64,000 nucleotides of DNA from Pseudomonas sp. GCEP-101 (GTDB taxonomy: Bacteria; Pseudomonadota; Gammaproteobacteria; Pseudomonadales; Pseudomonadaceae), in contig NZ_CP104011.1 of the NCBI RefSeq assembly GCF_025133575.1, forward strand, positions 310,001 to 374,000, in the 5' to 3' direction. The position numbers and the translations under genes are program-made. Position 1 is the stretch's first letter; the number at the start of each line of letters is the position of its first letter. Below are positions 7,708-17,176 of this stretch, one piece after another. The notes under the pieces are model-generated. The model worked only from the letters and a program-made list of their open reading frames with translations. It did no database searches and was not told the origin of the DNA.

Positions 7708-8808
7708 TCACTCCAGTTCGATGCAGGGCAGATCGCCGGGCAGCGCCGCGCCGTGCTCGGCGCATTGGCGCACGGCCTCGATCAGCGGATCGAGGTCGAA
7801 GCCCTGGGATATCAGCCACAGCGGGTTGTAGTAGGTGGTTTCGTAGCGCTCGCCGCTGTCGCAGAGAATCGCCACCACCGAGCCGCTTTCGCGCCGCGCG
7901 ACCATCCGCTGCGCCACCAGCAGCGCGCCGATCAGGTTGGTGCCGCTGGAGCCGCCGACCCGCCGGCCCAGGCGCTGGGCCAGGTAGTGCATGGCGGCGA
8001 GCGACAGGTCGTCCGGCACCTTGCAGCAGGCATCGAGCACGTTGGGCAGGAAGGACGCCTCCACCCGCGGCCGGCCGATGCCCTCGATGCGCGAGCCGTA
8101 GCTCAGGGTCAGGTCGCGGTCGCCGGTCCTGTAGGACTCGAAGAACACCGAGCGCTCGGCATCGGCGCAGAGCACGCGGGTGTCATGCCGACGGTAGCGG
8201 GCGAAGCGCCCCAGGGTCGCCAGGGTGCCGCCGGTGCCGGGGCTGGAGACCAGCCAGGCCGGCTCGGGGAAGCGCTCGTGGCGCATCTGCTGGAAGATCG
8301 ACTCGGCGATGTTGTTGTTCGCCCGCCAGTCGGTGGCGCGCTCGGCGTAGGTGAACTGGTCCATGAAGTGGCCGCCGGTTTCCTTCGCCAGCCGCTCGGA
8401 CTCGGCGTAGATCTGCGTCGGGTCTTCCACCAGGTGCGCCTGGCCGCCGTAGAAGGCGATCTGCGCGATCTTCTCCTTCGAGGTGCTGGCAGGCACCACG
8501 GCAATGAACGGCAGGCCGACCAGGCGGGCGAAGTACGCCTCGGAGATCGCCGTCGACCCGCTGGACGCCTCGATCACCGGCGCCCCCGGCTTCAGCCAAC
8601 CGTTGCACAGCGCATAGAGGAACAGCGAGCGCGCCAGGCGGTGCTTGAGGCTGCCGGTGGGGTGGCTCGACTCGTCCTTGAAGTACAGGTCCACGCCCGG
8701 CAGGCCGGGCATGTCCAGGGGGATCAGGTGGGTATCGGCGCTGCGCTGGAAATCCGCTTCGATGATGCGGATCGCCTCGCGGGTCCAGTTGCGTTCCTGG
8801 GCAGCCAT
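7708..8808 (-). CDS. PLP-dependent cysteine synthase-family enzyme (desulfhydrase-like)
   Basis: 366-aa fold-type II PLP enzyme. The Schiff-base lysine is in PTGSLKHR (Lys55), a substrate loop in SSGSTAIS, and the phosphate-binding region in [11 protein letters not shown]. The region [14 protein letters not shown] follows near residue 292. It is longer and more divergent than CysK/CysM and resembles the Cds1/L-cysteine desulfhydrase-like branch; substrate uncertain. AGGAG precedes the ATG at 8808. First gene of an operon with the racemase and the 83-aa protein. Confidence 0.85.
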   Translation of the reverse strand: MAAQERNWTREAIRIIEADFQRSADTHLIPLDMPGLPGVDLYFKDESSHPTGSLKHRLARSLFLYALCNGWLKPGAPVIEASSGSTAISEAYFARLVGLPFIAVVPASTSKEKIAQIAFYGGQAHLVEDPTQIYAESERLAKETGGHFMDQFTYAERATDWRANNNIAESIFQQMRHERFPEPAWLVSSPGTGGTLATLGRFARYRRHDTRVLCADAERSVFFESYRTGDRDLTLSYGSRIEGIGRPRVEASFLPNVLDACCKVPDDLSLAAMHYLAQRLGRRVGGSSGTNLIGALLVAQRMVARRESGSVVAILCDSGERYETTYYNPLWLISQGFDLDPLIEAVRQCAEHGAALPGDLPCIELE

Positions 8809-8846
8809 CGTGTCGTTCTCCTGGCAGGGCATGCGGTTCAATGGGT

Positions 8847-9752
8847 TCAGTCCAGCACACCGGCGGGCGATGTGGGCGGCGCGCTGCGCCACTGGCTCAA
8901 GGCGACGCCGGCGAACACCAGGCCCGCAGCCAGCGCCTGCTGGCCGCTGAGCACTTCGCCCAGCAGCAGCGCGGCGAAGATCAGGGTGAACACCGGGATC
9001 AGGTTGATGAAACCGGTCGCCTGGCTCGCCGGCAGGCGGCTGACGCCGAAGTTGTACAGACCGTAGGCGCCGACCGTCACCACGCTGCCCAGGTAGGCCA
9101 GGGCGAACCAACCGGTCGGGCCGGGCGCCGCCGGCACGCCGGAGGTGGCCAATGCCAGCGGCAGGAAGAACACCGAGCCGATGAACGCCTGCATGGCGGT
9201 GAGCATGAAGGGCGAATAGCGCGCCGACAGGTGCTTGAGCAACAGGGTGTAGCCGGTGGCGCAGAGCATTGCCAACAGTTCGTAGAAATTGCCCAGCAGC
9301 GGGTTGGGCGCGTGGCGGTCCGGCTCGCTGGCCAGGGTCAGCCAGAGCGAGCCGAGCACCGCCAGGGCAAAGCCCAGCCAGGTGTTGCGGGCGATCGTCT
9401 CCTGCAGCAGGAAGAATGCGCCAACCGCCACCAGCAGGGGCAGCAACGCGGTGATCATCCCCGCCTGGGCGGCGCTGGTGTGCTGCAGCGCGAGGGACTC
9501 GAAGATGAAATACAGGCACGGCTCGCAGGCGGCCAGCGCCAGCAGCCACCGCCAGTCGCCCGGACGGTAGTCGATGCGCCCGCGCCAGCGCCAGGCGGCG
9601 AGGAAGATCAGGCTGCCCAGCGCCATGCGGGCGAAGATCACCCACATGGCCGGCAGTTCCTGGAAGGCGAACTTCAGCGCGATGAACGAACTGCCCCACA
9701 GCGCCATGGCCAGCACCAGGCACGCAAGGGCGAACGGCCGGGATTGCTGCAC
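8847..9752 (-). CDS. EamA/DMT-superfamily transporter
   Basis: 301-aa inner-membrane protein with two tandem EamA repeats (about residues 9-145 and 160-290) and about ten hydrophobic helices, starting [20 protein letters not shown]. Typical metabolite exporter of the 10-TMS drug/metabolite transporter superfamily. It is 38 bp upstream of the PLP-enzyme operon on the same strand, so it may export a product of that pathway (cysteine derivatives or D-amino acids); this is inference from position only. Confidence 0.85.
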   Translation of the reverse strand: MQQSRPFALACLVLAMALWGSSFIALKFAFQELPAMWVIFARMALGSLIFLAAWRWRGRIDYRPGDWRWLLALAACEPCLYFIFESLALQHTSAAQAGMITALLPLLVAVGAFFLLQETIARNTWLGFALAVLGSLWLTLASEPDRHAPNPLLGNFYELLAMLCATGYTLLLKHLSARYSPFMLTAMQAFIGSVFFLPLALATSGVPAAPGPTGWFALAYLGSVVTVGAYGLYNFGVSRLPASQATGFINLIPVFTLIFAALLLGEVLSGQQALAAGLVFAGVALSQWRSAPPTSPAGVLD

Positions 9753-9851
9753 GGGACGCTCCAGTGAAAAGGTCCCCGGAGTATAGGAGGCGCGCCCTGG
9801 CGGCCGACAGGTACAGAATCACAGGGAAACTGTATGGGCTGGATTCGAACT

Positions 9852-9929
9852 GTAGGAGCGAGCTTGCTCGCGAACAAACCCACCGGCGGCTCCTGCGCTG
9901 GGGCGGTTCGCGAGCAAGCTCGCTCCTAC
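9852..9929. repeat. REP pair (BIME-like)
   Basis: Two 24-bp REP units in inverted orientation, 9852-9875 and 9906-9929, with core GAGCGAGCTTGCTCGCG. Typical Pseudomonas REP doublet in a gene-free stretch upstream of the EamA gene. Confidence 0.9.
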
Positions 9930-10036
9930 GAAGAGCCAATGCCTTGCCCCTGGCTTTTAAAGGTTTCCAGAGAAACACCCGCACGCGCCGAATGCCCCGT
10001 TCAGGAGGCCTTGTTGAATTGGAGTTTCAGGGGTTG

Positions 10037-10258
10037 AGCGACATGGATGTCGCGAGAGCCACGATGGGCCAGGGACGGCCCCTCGTGGCGTGCCCCGGAA
10101 ACTTCGATTCAACGCGGGAATTTTCGCCTAAGCGATAAACCGGATGTCCGGGGCAAGACCTTTGCCTACTTTGGGTGGGGCGGCCATCCGCCGTTTGGCA
10201 AAGTAGGTCGCCCGAGGGGGCGAAACAAGAAGGCGGGCATGGCCCGCTCCTACAATGG
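10037..10258. repeat. multi-stem structured intergenic element
   Basis: Gene-free segment with several perfect inverted repeats in series: GCGACAT/ATGTCGC (10038-10053), GCCACGA...TCGTGGC (10058-10089) enclosing GGGCC/GGCCC, CCGG/CCGG (10140-10151) and CCTACTTTG/CAAAGTAGG (10165-10207), ending with a REP-like half (GGGCATGGCCCGCTCCTAC). I recall similar sequences scattered in Pseudomonas genomes. Short frames in it look non-coding. Together with the REPs it fills 9753-10314. Confidence 0.65.
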
Positions 10259-10314
10259 CGTGCAGCCTGGTGTTCCCTGGTGGGACCAGATCCGCCCGCG
10301 GACAAGGTCCAAAA

Positions 10315-10644
10315 TCATTCCCAAGGCTTACCCTTGGTCCCCCGCTCCACCGGCACCCGCTGCTGCATCGCCGCCTTCGCCAGCAGGTGCGCGCTCACCG
10401 GCGCGGTGATGAAGAGGAACACGGTGATCAGGATCTCATGCAGGCTGACGCCCTCGCCGCGCGCGCTGAAGTACAGCAGCGACGCCAGCACCACCCCGCC
10501 CACGCCCAGGGTGGAGGCCTTGGTCGGGGCGTGCAGGCGCGTGTAGAAGTCCGGCAGGCGGTACAGGCCGATGGCGCCGAGCAGCGCGAACAGGCTGCCG
10601 GCCAGCAACAGCAGGCAGACCAGCGCTTCGATCAGAACATTCAT
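10315..10644 (-). CDS. phaG: monovalent cation/H+ antiporter subunit G
   Basis: 109-aa MnhG/PhaG subunit: three hydrophobic helices with the family core GLYRLPDFYTRLHAPTKAST (residues 26-45). Last gene of the pha (mrp/sha/mnh) operon; its ATG overlaps the phaF stop (ATGA). Inner-membrane accessory subunit of the multisubunit secondary antiporter. Confidence 0.93.
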   Translation of the reverse strand: MNVLIEALVCLLLLAGSLFALLGAIGLYRLPDFYTRLHAPTKASTLGVGGVVLASLLYFSARGEGVSLHEILITVFLFITAPVSAHLLAKAAMQQRVPVERGTKGKPWE

Positions 10645-10910
10645 TCGATGATGTCTCCGCGCAGGAGGAACTTGCACAGGGCCACGGTGCTGACGAAGCC
10701 CATCACCGCGATCAGCAGCGCCGCCTCGAAGTACAGGCCGCTGCCCTTCCAGATGCCGAACAGCACGATCAGCGCGATGGCCTCCACCGACAGGGTGTCC
10801 AGCGCGAGGATGCGGTCCGCCACCGACGGCCCGCGAATCAGCCGCGCCACGGTAAGCAGCACGGCGATGCCCAGCAGCGCCAGGCAGATCGGGATCACGA
10901 GGCCGAGCAC
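10641..10910 (-). CDS. phaF: monovalent cation/H+ antiporter subunit F
   Basis: 89-aa, three-helix PhaF/MnhF subunit containing RGPSVADRILALDTLS. GTG start at 10910 with AGGAGG 7 nt upstream; the start lies inside the end of phaE, and the stop overlaps phaG, giving tight translational coupling. Confidence 0.9.
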   Translation of the reverse strand: MLGLVIPICLALLGIAVLLTVARLIRGPSVADRILALDTLSVEAIALIVLFGIWKGSGLYFEAALLIAVMGFVSTVALCKFLLRGDIIE

Positions 10911-11395
10911 GGGAACACCTCCTTGAGCGGCGCCTCGTAGCGCGCCTTGATGTCCGCCACCAGCGCCTGCGGGTCCGGCACGTCGATGCCATGGACCAGC
11001 AGCGTGCGGCGGTCGGCGGAGAGGTCGGCGGAACAGGTGCCCGGGGTCAGGGTAATGACGCTGGCGAGGATGCTGATGGCCAGGTCGTCGGTCAGCTCCA
11101 GGGGAATCTCGACGAACCCCGGCTGCAGGTTTGCCTTCGGCCCCAGCACCAGCTTGGCCACCTGCAGGTTGGCCACCACGATGTCGTAGAGCACCAGGCC
11201 GATGAAGCGCAGCAGCAGCCCAGGCCGCTGGATACGCGGCGCGGCCAGCAGCAGGTTGCGGCACAGCAGCGGAATCGCCAGGCCGAGGAAGGCGCCGAGC
11301 AGCCAGTGGCCGAGGGAGAAATCGTTGACCAGCAGCAGCCAGCTCACCAGCAGCACGCCGCTGAGCAACGGATGCGGAAGGATGCGCCGGATCAT
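10895..11395 (-). CDS. phaE: monovalent cation/H+ antiporter subunit E
   Basis: 166-aa PhaE/MnhE subunit: two or three N-terminal helices (LLSGVLLVSWLLLVNDFS) followed by a cytoplasmic domain with SVITLTPGTCSADLS and LLVHGIDVPD, the family signature. Overlaps phaD by 4 bp (ATGA) and phaF by 16 bp. Confidence 0.93.
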   Translation of the reverse strand: MIRRILPHPLLSGVLLVSWLLLVNDFSLGHWLLGAFLGLAIPLLCRNLLLAAPRIQRPGLLLRFIGLVLYDIVVANLQVAKLVLGPKANLQPGFVEIPLELTDDLAISILASVITLTPGTCSADLSADRRTLLVHGIDVPDPQALVADIKARYEAPLKEVFPCSAS

Positions 11396-12888
11396 GCGCC
11401 ACCTCCCAGCAGGATCGCCTGGCGATACAGCCCGGCGTCCAGCAATTGCGCCGCCGTGGCCTGGGCATACGTGAGCAGCGGCCGCGCGGCGACCACCATC
11501 AGCGGCGCGCTGGCCAGCAGGCCGACGGTCGCCAGCAGCTTCACCGGCTCGCGCTCGGCGCTGCCCAGCACGGTATTGCCGGTGCGCCAGAACAGCGTGC
11601 TGCCGGCGCGGCTCAGGGCGACGATGGTCACCAGCCCGCTGATCAGCACCACGCTCCACAGCGCGATGGCTTCGCTGCCGCCACTCACCGAACGCAGCAG
11701 CATCAGCTTGCCGAGGAAGCCAGACAACGGTGGCAGCCCGGCAACCGCGATGGCGCCGAAGAAGAACGCGCCGCCCAGCAGATGCGGTTGCAGCAACGCC
11801 GGCCCCTGTACCAGTCGGCCGCCCTTGTCGCCGCGCTGGCGGGCGATCAGGTCGGCCAGCAGGAACAGGCCGCCGGCCACCCAGATGCTGTGCAGAAGGT
11901 AGTAGAGCGCAGCGGCCAGCGCCTCCGGCGTGCCCAGGGCAACGGCCGCCAGCAGCGTACCGGCGGACACGACGACCAGGTAGGACAACAGCCCTTGCAG
12001 CGTGGTCGCGGCCAGGGCGCCCAGCGCACCGGCGACGATCCCGGCCAGCGCCAGCGGCCACAGCCAGGCTTGCGCGAGGTTCGCCAGCTCGCCGGCCTGC
12101 TCGCCGAAGATCAGCGTATAGACGCGCAGGATCGAATAGATGCCGACCTTGGTCATGATCGAGAACAGCGCCGCCACCGGCGCACTGGCCTCGGCGTAGG
12201 CCTTGGGCAGCCAGAAATACAGCGGCAGCAGCGCCGCCTTCAGGCCGAACACCACCAGCAGCAACAGCGCCGCGGCGCGCACCAGCGGTGCCTGTTCGGC
12301 GCTCAGTTGCGCGACGCGCTCGGCCATGTGCGCCATGTTCAGGGTGCCGGTGATGCCGTAGAGCGTGCCCACCGCGATGAGGAAGAACGCCGAACCGACC
12401 AGGTTGAGCACCACGTAGTGCACGCCCGCGCGCACCCGCCCTGCCCCGCCGCCATGCAGCAGCAGCGCGTAGGAGGCGATCAGCAGGATCTCGAAGAACA
12501 CGAACAGGTTGAACAGGTCGCCGGTGAGGAACGCCCCGTTCAGGCCCAGCAGCTGGAACTGGAACAACGCGTGGAAGCGCTTGCCGCGCCGGTCGTCGCC
12601 GCGCACGGCGTAGATCAGCGACAGGCTGGCGAGCAGCGCGGTCGCCGCGATCAGCAAGGCGCTGAGACGGTCCAGCACCAGGATGATGCCGAACGGCGGC
12701 TGCCAGTTGCCCAGCGCGTAGAACTGCACCACGCCGCTGTCGGCCTGTTGCAGGAGCACGGCCGACAGCGGCAGCAGCGCCAGGGTCGCGAGCAGCGACA
12801 GGCCACGCTGCAGGCGCTCGCCCACAAGCAGCAATGCGCAGCCGGCGAACAGCGGCAGCAGGACGGGCAGGATCAGCCAGTGGTTCAT
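11392..12888 (-). CDS. phaD: monovalent cation/H+ antiporter subunit D
   Basis: 498-aa NuoN/NuoM-like proton-translocating subunit with about 14 helices; contains GAFLTGDLFNLFVFFEILL and the conserved lysine helix near SAPVAALFSIMTKVGIYSI. Homologous to complex I antiporter subunits. Overlaps phaC by 4 bp and phaE by 4 bp. Confidence 0.93.
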   Translation of the reverse strand: MNHWLILPVLLPLFAGCALLLVGERLQRGLSLLATLALLPLSAVLLQQADSGVVQFYALGNWQPPFGIILVLDRLSALLIAATALLASLSLIYAVRGDDRRGKRFHALFQFQLLGLNGAFLTGDLFNLFVFFEILLIASYALLLHGGGAGRVRAGVHYVVLNLVGSAFFLIAVGTLYGITGTLNMAHMAERVAQLSAEQAPLVRAAALLLLVVFGLKAALLPLYFWLPKAYAEASAPVAALFSIMTKVGIYSILRVYTLIFGEQAGELANLAQAWLWPLALAGIVAGALGALAATTLQGLLSYLVVVSAGTLLAAVALGTPEALAAALYYLLHSIWVAGGLFLLADLIARQRGDKGGRLVQGPALLQPHLLGGAFFFGAIAVAGLPPLSGFLGKLMLLRSVSGGSEAIALWSVVLISGLVTIVALSRAGSTLFWRTGNTVLGSAEREPVKLLATVGLLASAPLMVVAARPLLTYAQATAAQLLDAGLYRQAILLGGGA

Positions 12889-13229
12889 CGGCCCTCCTCC
12901 CCATTCTTGTCATCGAGAGTGCCATCGACATGATCACTGCCGGTTTCCGCCAGCCCGCGCAGCGCCAGTACGATGACGAAGGCGGTCATGGCGAAGCCGA
13001 TGACGATGGCGGTCAGCACCAGCGCCTGGGGAATCGGGTCGCCGGCATTGGCGACCTGGCCGATCACCGCCGGGTCGCCGGCCAGCCGGCCCATGGCGAA
13101 GAGGAACAGATTGACCGCGTAGGACAGCAGGGTCAGCCCCAGCACCACCGGGAAGGTGCGCGCCCGCAGCAGCAGGTAGACGCCGCTGGCGGTCAGCAGG
13201 CCGAGGGCGATGGCGAACAGCGCTTCCAT
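12885..13229 (-). CDS. phaC: monovalent cation/H+ antiporter subunit C
   Basis: 114-aa NuoK-like three-helix subunit (VLGLTLLSYAVNLFLFAMG; DPIPQALVLTAIVIGFA). The ATG overlaps the phaAB stop by one base (TGATG). The charged C-terminal tail is normal for the family. Confidence 0.93.
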   Translation of the reverse strand: MEALFAIALGLLTASGVYLLLRARTFPVVLGLTLLSYAVNLFLFAMGRLAGDPAVIGQVANAGDPIPQALVLTAIVIGFAMTAFVIVLALRGLAETGSDHVDGTLDDKNGEEGR

Positions 13230-16027
13230 CAATGCGCCTCCTTGGACAACATCGGCTCCGGCGGCGCCGTGAGCGAACCGAGGCCGGACAGAATCAGCAG
13301 CGTCGCGCCGACCACGGTGAAGTACACGCCCAGGTCGAAGAGCATCGCCGTGGCCAGCTCGATGTCGCCCACCAGCGGGATATGGAAGTGACCGAACGCC
13401 GAGGTGAGGAACGGGAAGCCGAAGCACCAGGCGCCCAGCCCGGTCAGTCCGGCGATCAGCACGCCGAGGCCGGCGAGGCGGCTGTAGTCCAGCGGCAGGC
13501 GCGTGCTCACCCAGCGGCTGCCGCAGGCGATGTACTGGAGGATCAGCGCCACCGAGGTGATCAGCCCGGCGATGAAGCCGCCGCCCGGCAGGTTGTGGCC
13601 GCGCAGGAAGATGAACACCGACACCAGCAGCGCCAGCGGGAGCAACAGGCGCGACAGCGTGGCGAGGATCGGCGGGAAGCGGTCGGTCGCCCAGGCACGG
13701 TCTTCGTCGTCGCGCTCGCGGCGCAACAGGCGCAGGCCGTCGAGCAGCGCGAAGATGCCGACCGCGGCAATCGCCAGCACGGTGATCTCGCCGAGGGTAT
13801 CGAAGCCCCGGAAGTCCACCAGGATCACGTTCACCACGTTATGCCCGCCGCCACCGGAGACGCTGTTCTCCAGGTAATAGCCGGCAATGCTGTCGTAGGG
13901 GCGCGTGAGCACGGCGTAGGTCAGCAGCGTGACCATCACCCCGGCGCCGATGGCGACCGCGAAATCGCGCAGGCGGCGCAGGCTGCTGGAGGTCTTAGGC
14001 GTGCGCGCCGGCAGGTAGTACAGGGCCAGCATCAGCAGGACCATGGTCACCACTTCCACCGACAGCTGCGTCAGCGCCAGGTCCGGCGCGGCGAAGCGGG
14101 CGAAGGCCAGCGCCACCAGCAGGCCGGCGATGCTCAGGATCACCAGCGCGGTCAGGCGCTGGCGATGGAACCAGACAGTGAGCGGCCCGGCGATGGCCAG
14201 CAGCACCAGGCCCAGGGCGGTGATACCGTCCAGCGGCGTCTGCGCCCGGTCACCTTCGACCGTGGGCAGCGGCGCCAGGCCGGCGAATACGACGATCACC
14301 GCCGCCAGCACCAGCAGCATGGCGTAGCGCTGCAGCGAGCCGTTCTCCAGGTAGCCGGTCACCCGCGCGGCGCAGCGCACCACGCGCTGCACCTGCTGTT
14401 CGAACACCTGCTTGGCGTCCATCGCCGGCAGCCCGGCGTACCAGTCGAACAGCGGCTTGCGCAGTACATACAGCAGCACGCCGCCGGCGGTGGCGACGAA
14501 GCTCATGATCAGCGGCGCATTGACGCCGTGCCAGATCGCCAGGCTGTACTCGGGCAAGGCGCCATTCAGGCTCGATGCGGCGGCCCCGGCCAACAGCGGG
14601 CCGACCGTGAGCGACGGCAGCACGCCCACCAGCAGGCAGATCAGCACGAGGATTTCCACCGGCACCTTCATGTAGCGCGGCGGCTCGTGCGGATGCGGGT
14701 TCGGCAGGTTGATCGGTTCGCCGTTGAAGAACACGTCGTGGATGAAGCGCACCGAGTAGCTCACCGAGAACAGCGCGCCGACGGTGGCCAGCGCCGGGAT
14801 CACCCAGTTGAAGCTGCCCATCATGTTCTGCGCCAGGGTCTCGCCGAAGAACATCTCCTTGCTGAGGAAGCCATTGAGCAGCGGCACGCCGGCCATGGAC
14901 GCCGACGCCACCATCGCCAGCACGGCGGTGTGCGGCATGTACTTCCACATGCCGTTGATGCGCCGCATGTCGCGGCTGCCAGTCTCGTGGTCGATGATCC
15001 CGGCGGCCATGAACAGCGAGGCCTTGAAGGTCGCGTGGTTGATGATGTGGAAGATCGCCGCGACGTTGGCCATGGGCGAATCCAGGCCGAACAGCAGGGT
15101 GATCAGCCCCAGGTGGCTGATGGTCGAATAGGCCAGCAGGCCCTTGAGGTCGTTCTGGAACAGCGCCATGAAGGCGCCCATCAGCAGGGTCGCCAGGCCG
15201 GTGAGGCTGACCAGGTAGAACCACAGGTCATTACCCGAGAGCAGCGGGTAGAGCCGCGCCAGCAGGAACACGCCGGCCTTCACCATGGTCGCCGAGTGCA
15301 GGTAGGCCGACACCGGCGTCGGCGCCGCCATCGCATGGGGCAGCCAGAAGTGGAACGGGAATTGCGCCGACTTGGTGAACACGCCCAGCAGCACCAGGCA
15401 CAGCGCCAGCGGGAACAGCGGGCTGGCCTGCAGCACCTCGCGGGCGCCGAGCACCGTGGAAAGCTCGAAGCTGCCGACCACGTGGCCGATCAGCAGGATG
15501 CCGGCCAGCAGCGCCAGGCCGCCACCACCGGTGACCGCCAGCGACATGCGCGCGCCCTTGCGGGCATCCGAGCGATGGCCCCAGAAGCCGATCAGCAGGA
15601 ACGACGACAGGCTGGTCAGCTCCCAGAACACCAGCATCAGCAGCAGGTTTTCGCTGAGCACCACGCCGAGCATGGCGCCCATGAACAGCAGCAGGAAGGC
15701 GAAGAAGCGCCCCGCGGGCTCCTTCTCCGACAGGTAATAGCGGGCGTAGAGGATGACCAGCAAGCCGATACCGAGGATCAGCAGGGCGAACAGAAAGCCC
15801 AGGCCATCCAGGCGCAGGCTGAGATTCAGGCCCAGCTCCGGCAGCCACTCCAGGCGCTGTACCTGGGGCGCGGCGCCCAGCACCGAGCGCTGGCCCAGCA
15901 GCAGGATCAACCCGGCGAGCGGCACCAGGCCCGTGGCGGCGGCGCAGGCGGTACGCCCGAAACGCTCGGCCAGCAGCGGCAGCAAAACCCCGAAGAAAGG
16001 CAGCGCGATGATCAGCGCCAACGTCAT
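13229..16027 (-). CDS. phaAB: monovalent cation/H+ antiporter subunit A/B fusion
   Basis: 932-aa fusion of the NuoL-like A subunit (residues about 1-780) and the B subunit at the C-terminus, as in the six-gene Pha/Sha systems of Pseudomonas and Rhizobium. Antiporter-core residues are visible in [20 protein letters not shown] and [36 protein letters not shown] lies 7-8 nt before the ATG at 16027; a frame extension to 16057 lacks such a site. First gene of the operon, with the promoter presumably in 16028-16210. The complex exports Na+/K+ in exchange for H+, for salt and alkali homeostasis. Confidence 0.93.
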   Translation of the reverse strand: MTLALIIALPFFGVLLPLLAERFGRTACAAATGLVPLAGLILLLGQRSVLGAAPQVQRLEWLPELGLNLSLRLDGLGFLFALLILGIGLLVILYARYYLSEKEPAGRFFAFLLLFMGAMLGVVLSENLLLMLVFWELTSLSSFLLIGFWGHRSDARKGARMSLAVTGGGGLALLAGILLIGHVVGSFELSTVLGAREVLQASPLFPLALCLVLLGVFTKSAQFPFHFWLPHAMAAPTPVSAYLHSATMVKAGVFLLARLYPLLSGNDLWFYLVSLTGLATLLMGAFMALFQNDLKGLLAYSTISHLGLITLLFGLDSPMANVAAIFHIINHATFKASLFMAAGIIDHETGSRDMRRINGMWKYMPHTAVLAMVASASMAGVPLLNGFLSKEMFFGETLAQNMMGSFNWVIPALATVGALFSVSYSVRFIHDVFFNGEPINLPNPHPHEPPRYMKVPVEILVLICLLVGVLPSLTVGPLLAGAAASSLNGALPEYSLAIWHGVNAPLIMSFVATAGGVLLYVLRKPLFDWYAGLPAMDAKQVFEQQVQRVVRCAARVTGYLENGSLQRYAMLLVLAAVIVVFAGLAPLPTVEGDRAQTPLDGITALGLVLLAIAGPLTVWFHRQRLTALVILSIAGLLVALAFARFAAPDLALTQLSVEVVTMVLLMLALYYLPARTPKTSSSLRRLRDFAVAIGAGVMVTLLTYAVLTRPYDSIAGYYLENSVSGGGGHNVVNVILVDFRGFDTLGEITVLAIAAVGIFALLDGLRLLRRERDDEDRAWATDRFPPILATLSRLLLPLALLVSVFIFLRGHNLPGGGFIAGLITSVALILQYIACGSRWVSTRLPLDYSRLAGLGVLIAGLTGLGAWCFGFPFLTSAFGHFHIPLVGDIELATAMLFDLGVYFTVVGATLLILSGLGSLTAPPEPMLSKEAH

Positions 16028-16212
16028 GACCCACTCCTTTTCACCGCCGAACGGCAAGCCAGCACACCACCCCGCGCCCGAGCGGCCGGTGTAGGAAAAC
16101 GACGATTATCCATATCTATCGATTTCACGTCATGGATTGAATTATTACGAAAATGAACGTTTGGGCCGCGCCGGCCGTGCGCTGCGGCGAAATTTACGAT
16201 CCCCCAAACGAT

Positions 16213-16245
16213 AGCGCGCGACAGTCGATGTGACTGTCGCGCGCT
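16213..16245 (-). terminator. hairpin after the second SlyB-like gene
   Basis: A perfect 14-bp stem, AGCGCGCGACAGTC / GACTGTCGCGCGCT, with a 5-nt loop, 38 bp past the stop of the minus-strand lipoprotein gene. The following T-run is weak (ATCGTTTGG), so it may also be an mRNA-stabilising hairpin. Confidence 0.65.
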
Positions 16246-16283
16246 GGATTTCGCTGGCTGCCGCGAACGGCAGCCGGTACCGG

Positions 16284-16748
16284 TCAGTGGCTGACGCGGC
16301 TGGTGCCGTTGACGGTCAGGATGCGCACGCGCTCGCCGACACGGAACACGGCGCCTTCGTCGACCTGCTGAACGTAGGCGCGGGTGCTGCCGTCGTCTTC
16401 GCGAACGGTGATTTCCACGCCCTGGGTACGGGTCAGGCCTTCTTCGGTGGCCGCACCGAGCAGGCCGCCGGCCACGGCGCCGATGATCGCAGTGACATAG
16501 CTGCCCTTGCCGCCACCGATGGCGCTGCCGCCGATACCACCGACCGCGGCGCCGGCCACCGAGCCGATCGGAGTCTTGGTGCCTTCGATTTTCACCGGGC
16601 GCAGGGCCTGGATGGTGCCCATGCGAACGTTCTGCACGGTGCGTGCTTCTTCACGGGTGTAGGTGTCACCGGTCAGGCTGGACTGGCAACCGCCGAGGGT
16701 CATGGCCAGGGCGGCGAAAGTCACGGCGATGAGGGCAGTTTTACGCAT
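16284..16748 (-). CDS. slyB: SlyB/Pcp-like glycine-zipper lipoprotein (copy 2)
   Basis: 154-aa lipoprotein, lipobox TLGGC (Cys21), glycine-zipper core GAAVGGIGGSAIGGGKG and the same C-terminal beta domain as the copy at 2930-3391. GGAGG stands 8 nt before the ATG at 16748. The position beside glycerate kinase and the pha operon matches what I recall for slyB in P. aeruginosa (near PA1053), so this is probably the ancestral copy. No GTTCAG repeats precede it. Confidence 0.87.
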   Translation of the reverse strand: MRKTALIAVTFAALAMTLGGCQSSLTGDTYTREEARTVQNVRMGTIQALRPVKIEGTKTPIGSVAGAAVGGIGGSAIGGGKGSYVTAIIGAVAGGLLGAATEEGLTRTQGVEITVREDDGSTRAYVQQVDEGAVFRVGERVRILTVNGTSRVSH

Positions 16749-16939
16749 TAGGGAACCTCCAAGTAGGGCTACGACTATTAGACTCCGACGGCAACCCACC
16801 TGTCACGCCAGGTCTTGAAACAGCTGATCTCGATTCAGCTTTCGTACAGTTTGTGCCAAAGGCGCCGAAAACGCCTGCTCTGGCTCAGCTTTTCCGGCAT
16901 TAGTATCGATTACGCTGGCGCGCCTGGCAGGAGCACTCC

Positions 16940-17176
16940 ATGGATTATTTCATCATCGTCGTCACCACCGCCGCCGGTCTGTACTTCCACTGGTGGATCT
17001 ACTGGCGCATCCGCCGCTGGATGGACCGCGACCTGGCCCTGTCGCTGGCCGGCGACGATCCGCACAAGCGCAGCTACCTGCTCGAACGCCTCGCCGACGC
17101 CAAGCGCCAGAAGGTGAAGCGCCGCGACCTGCCCGACTGGCTGCAACGCGCTGCCGACGACTACCGCGCCGCCTGA
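16940..17176 (+). CDS. small single-TM protein, unknown function
   Basis: 78-aa protein: one N-terminal hydrophobic segment (YFIIVVTTAAGLYFHWWIYW) and a basic cytoplasmic tail rich in Arg/Lys/Asp. AGGAG lies 8 nt before the ATG. Its 3' end overlaps the convergent glycerate kinase gene by 16 bp. No recognised domain. Confidence 0.7.
   Translation: MDYFIIVVTTAAGLYFHWWIYWRIRRWMDRDLALSLAGDDPHKRSYLLERLADAKRQKVKRRDLPDWLQRAADDYRAA

Noticed and set aside
9852-9929. REP pairs considered as short CRISPR-like repeats
   Set aside because: Only two inverted units per site, no regular spacers, and the core matches known Pseudomonas REP palindromes.
10047-10546. Small plus-strand frames over the structured repeat and phaG
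   Set aside because: Frames lack ribosome-binding sites and cross hairpins and real minus-strand genes.
13232-16156. 974-codon frame antisense to phaAB
   Set aside because: Gln/Arg/His-rich shadow of a conserved antiporter gene, no start signals and no domain.
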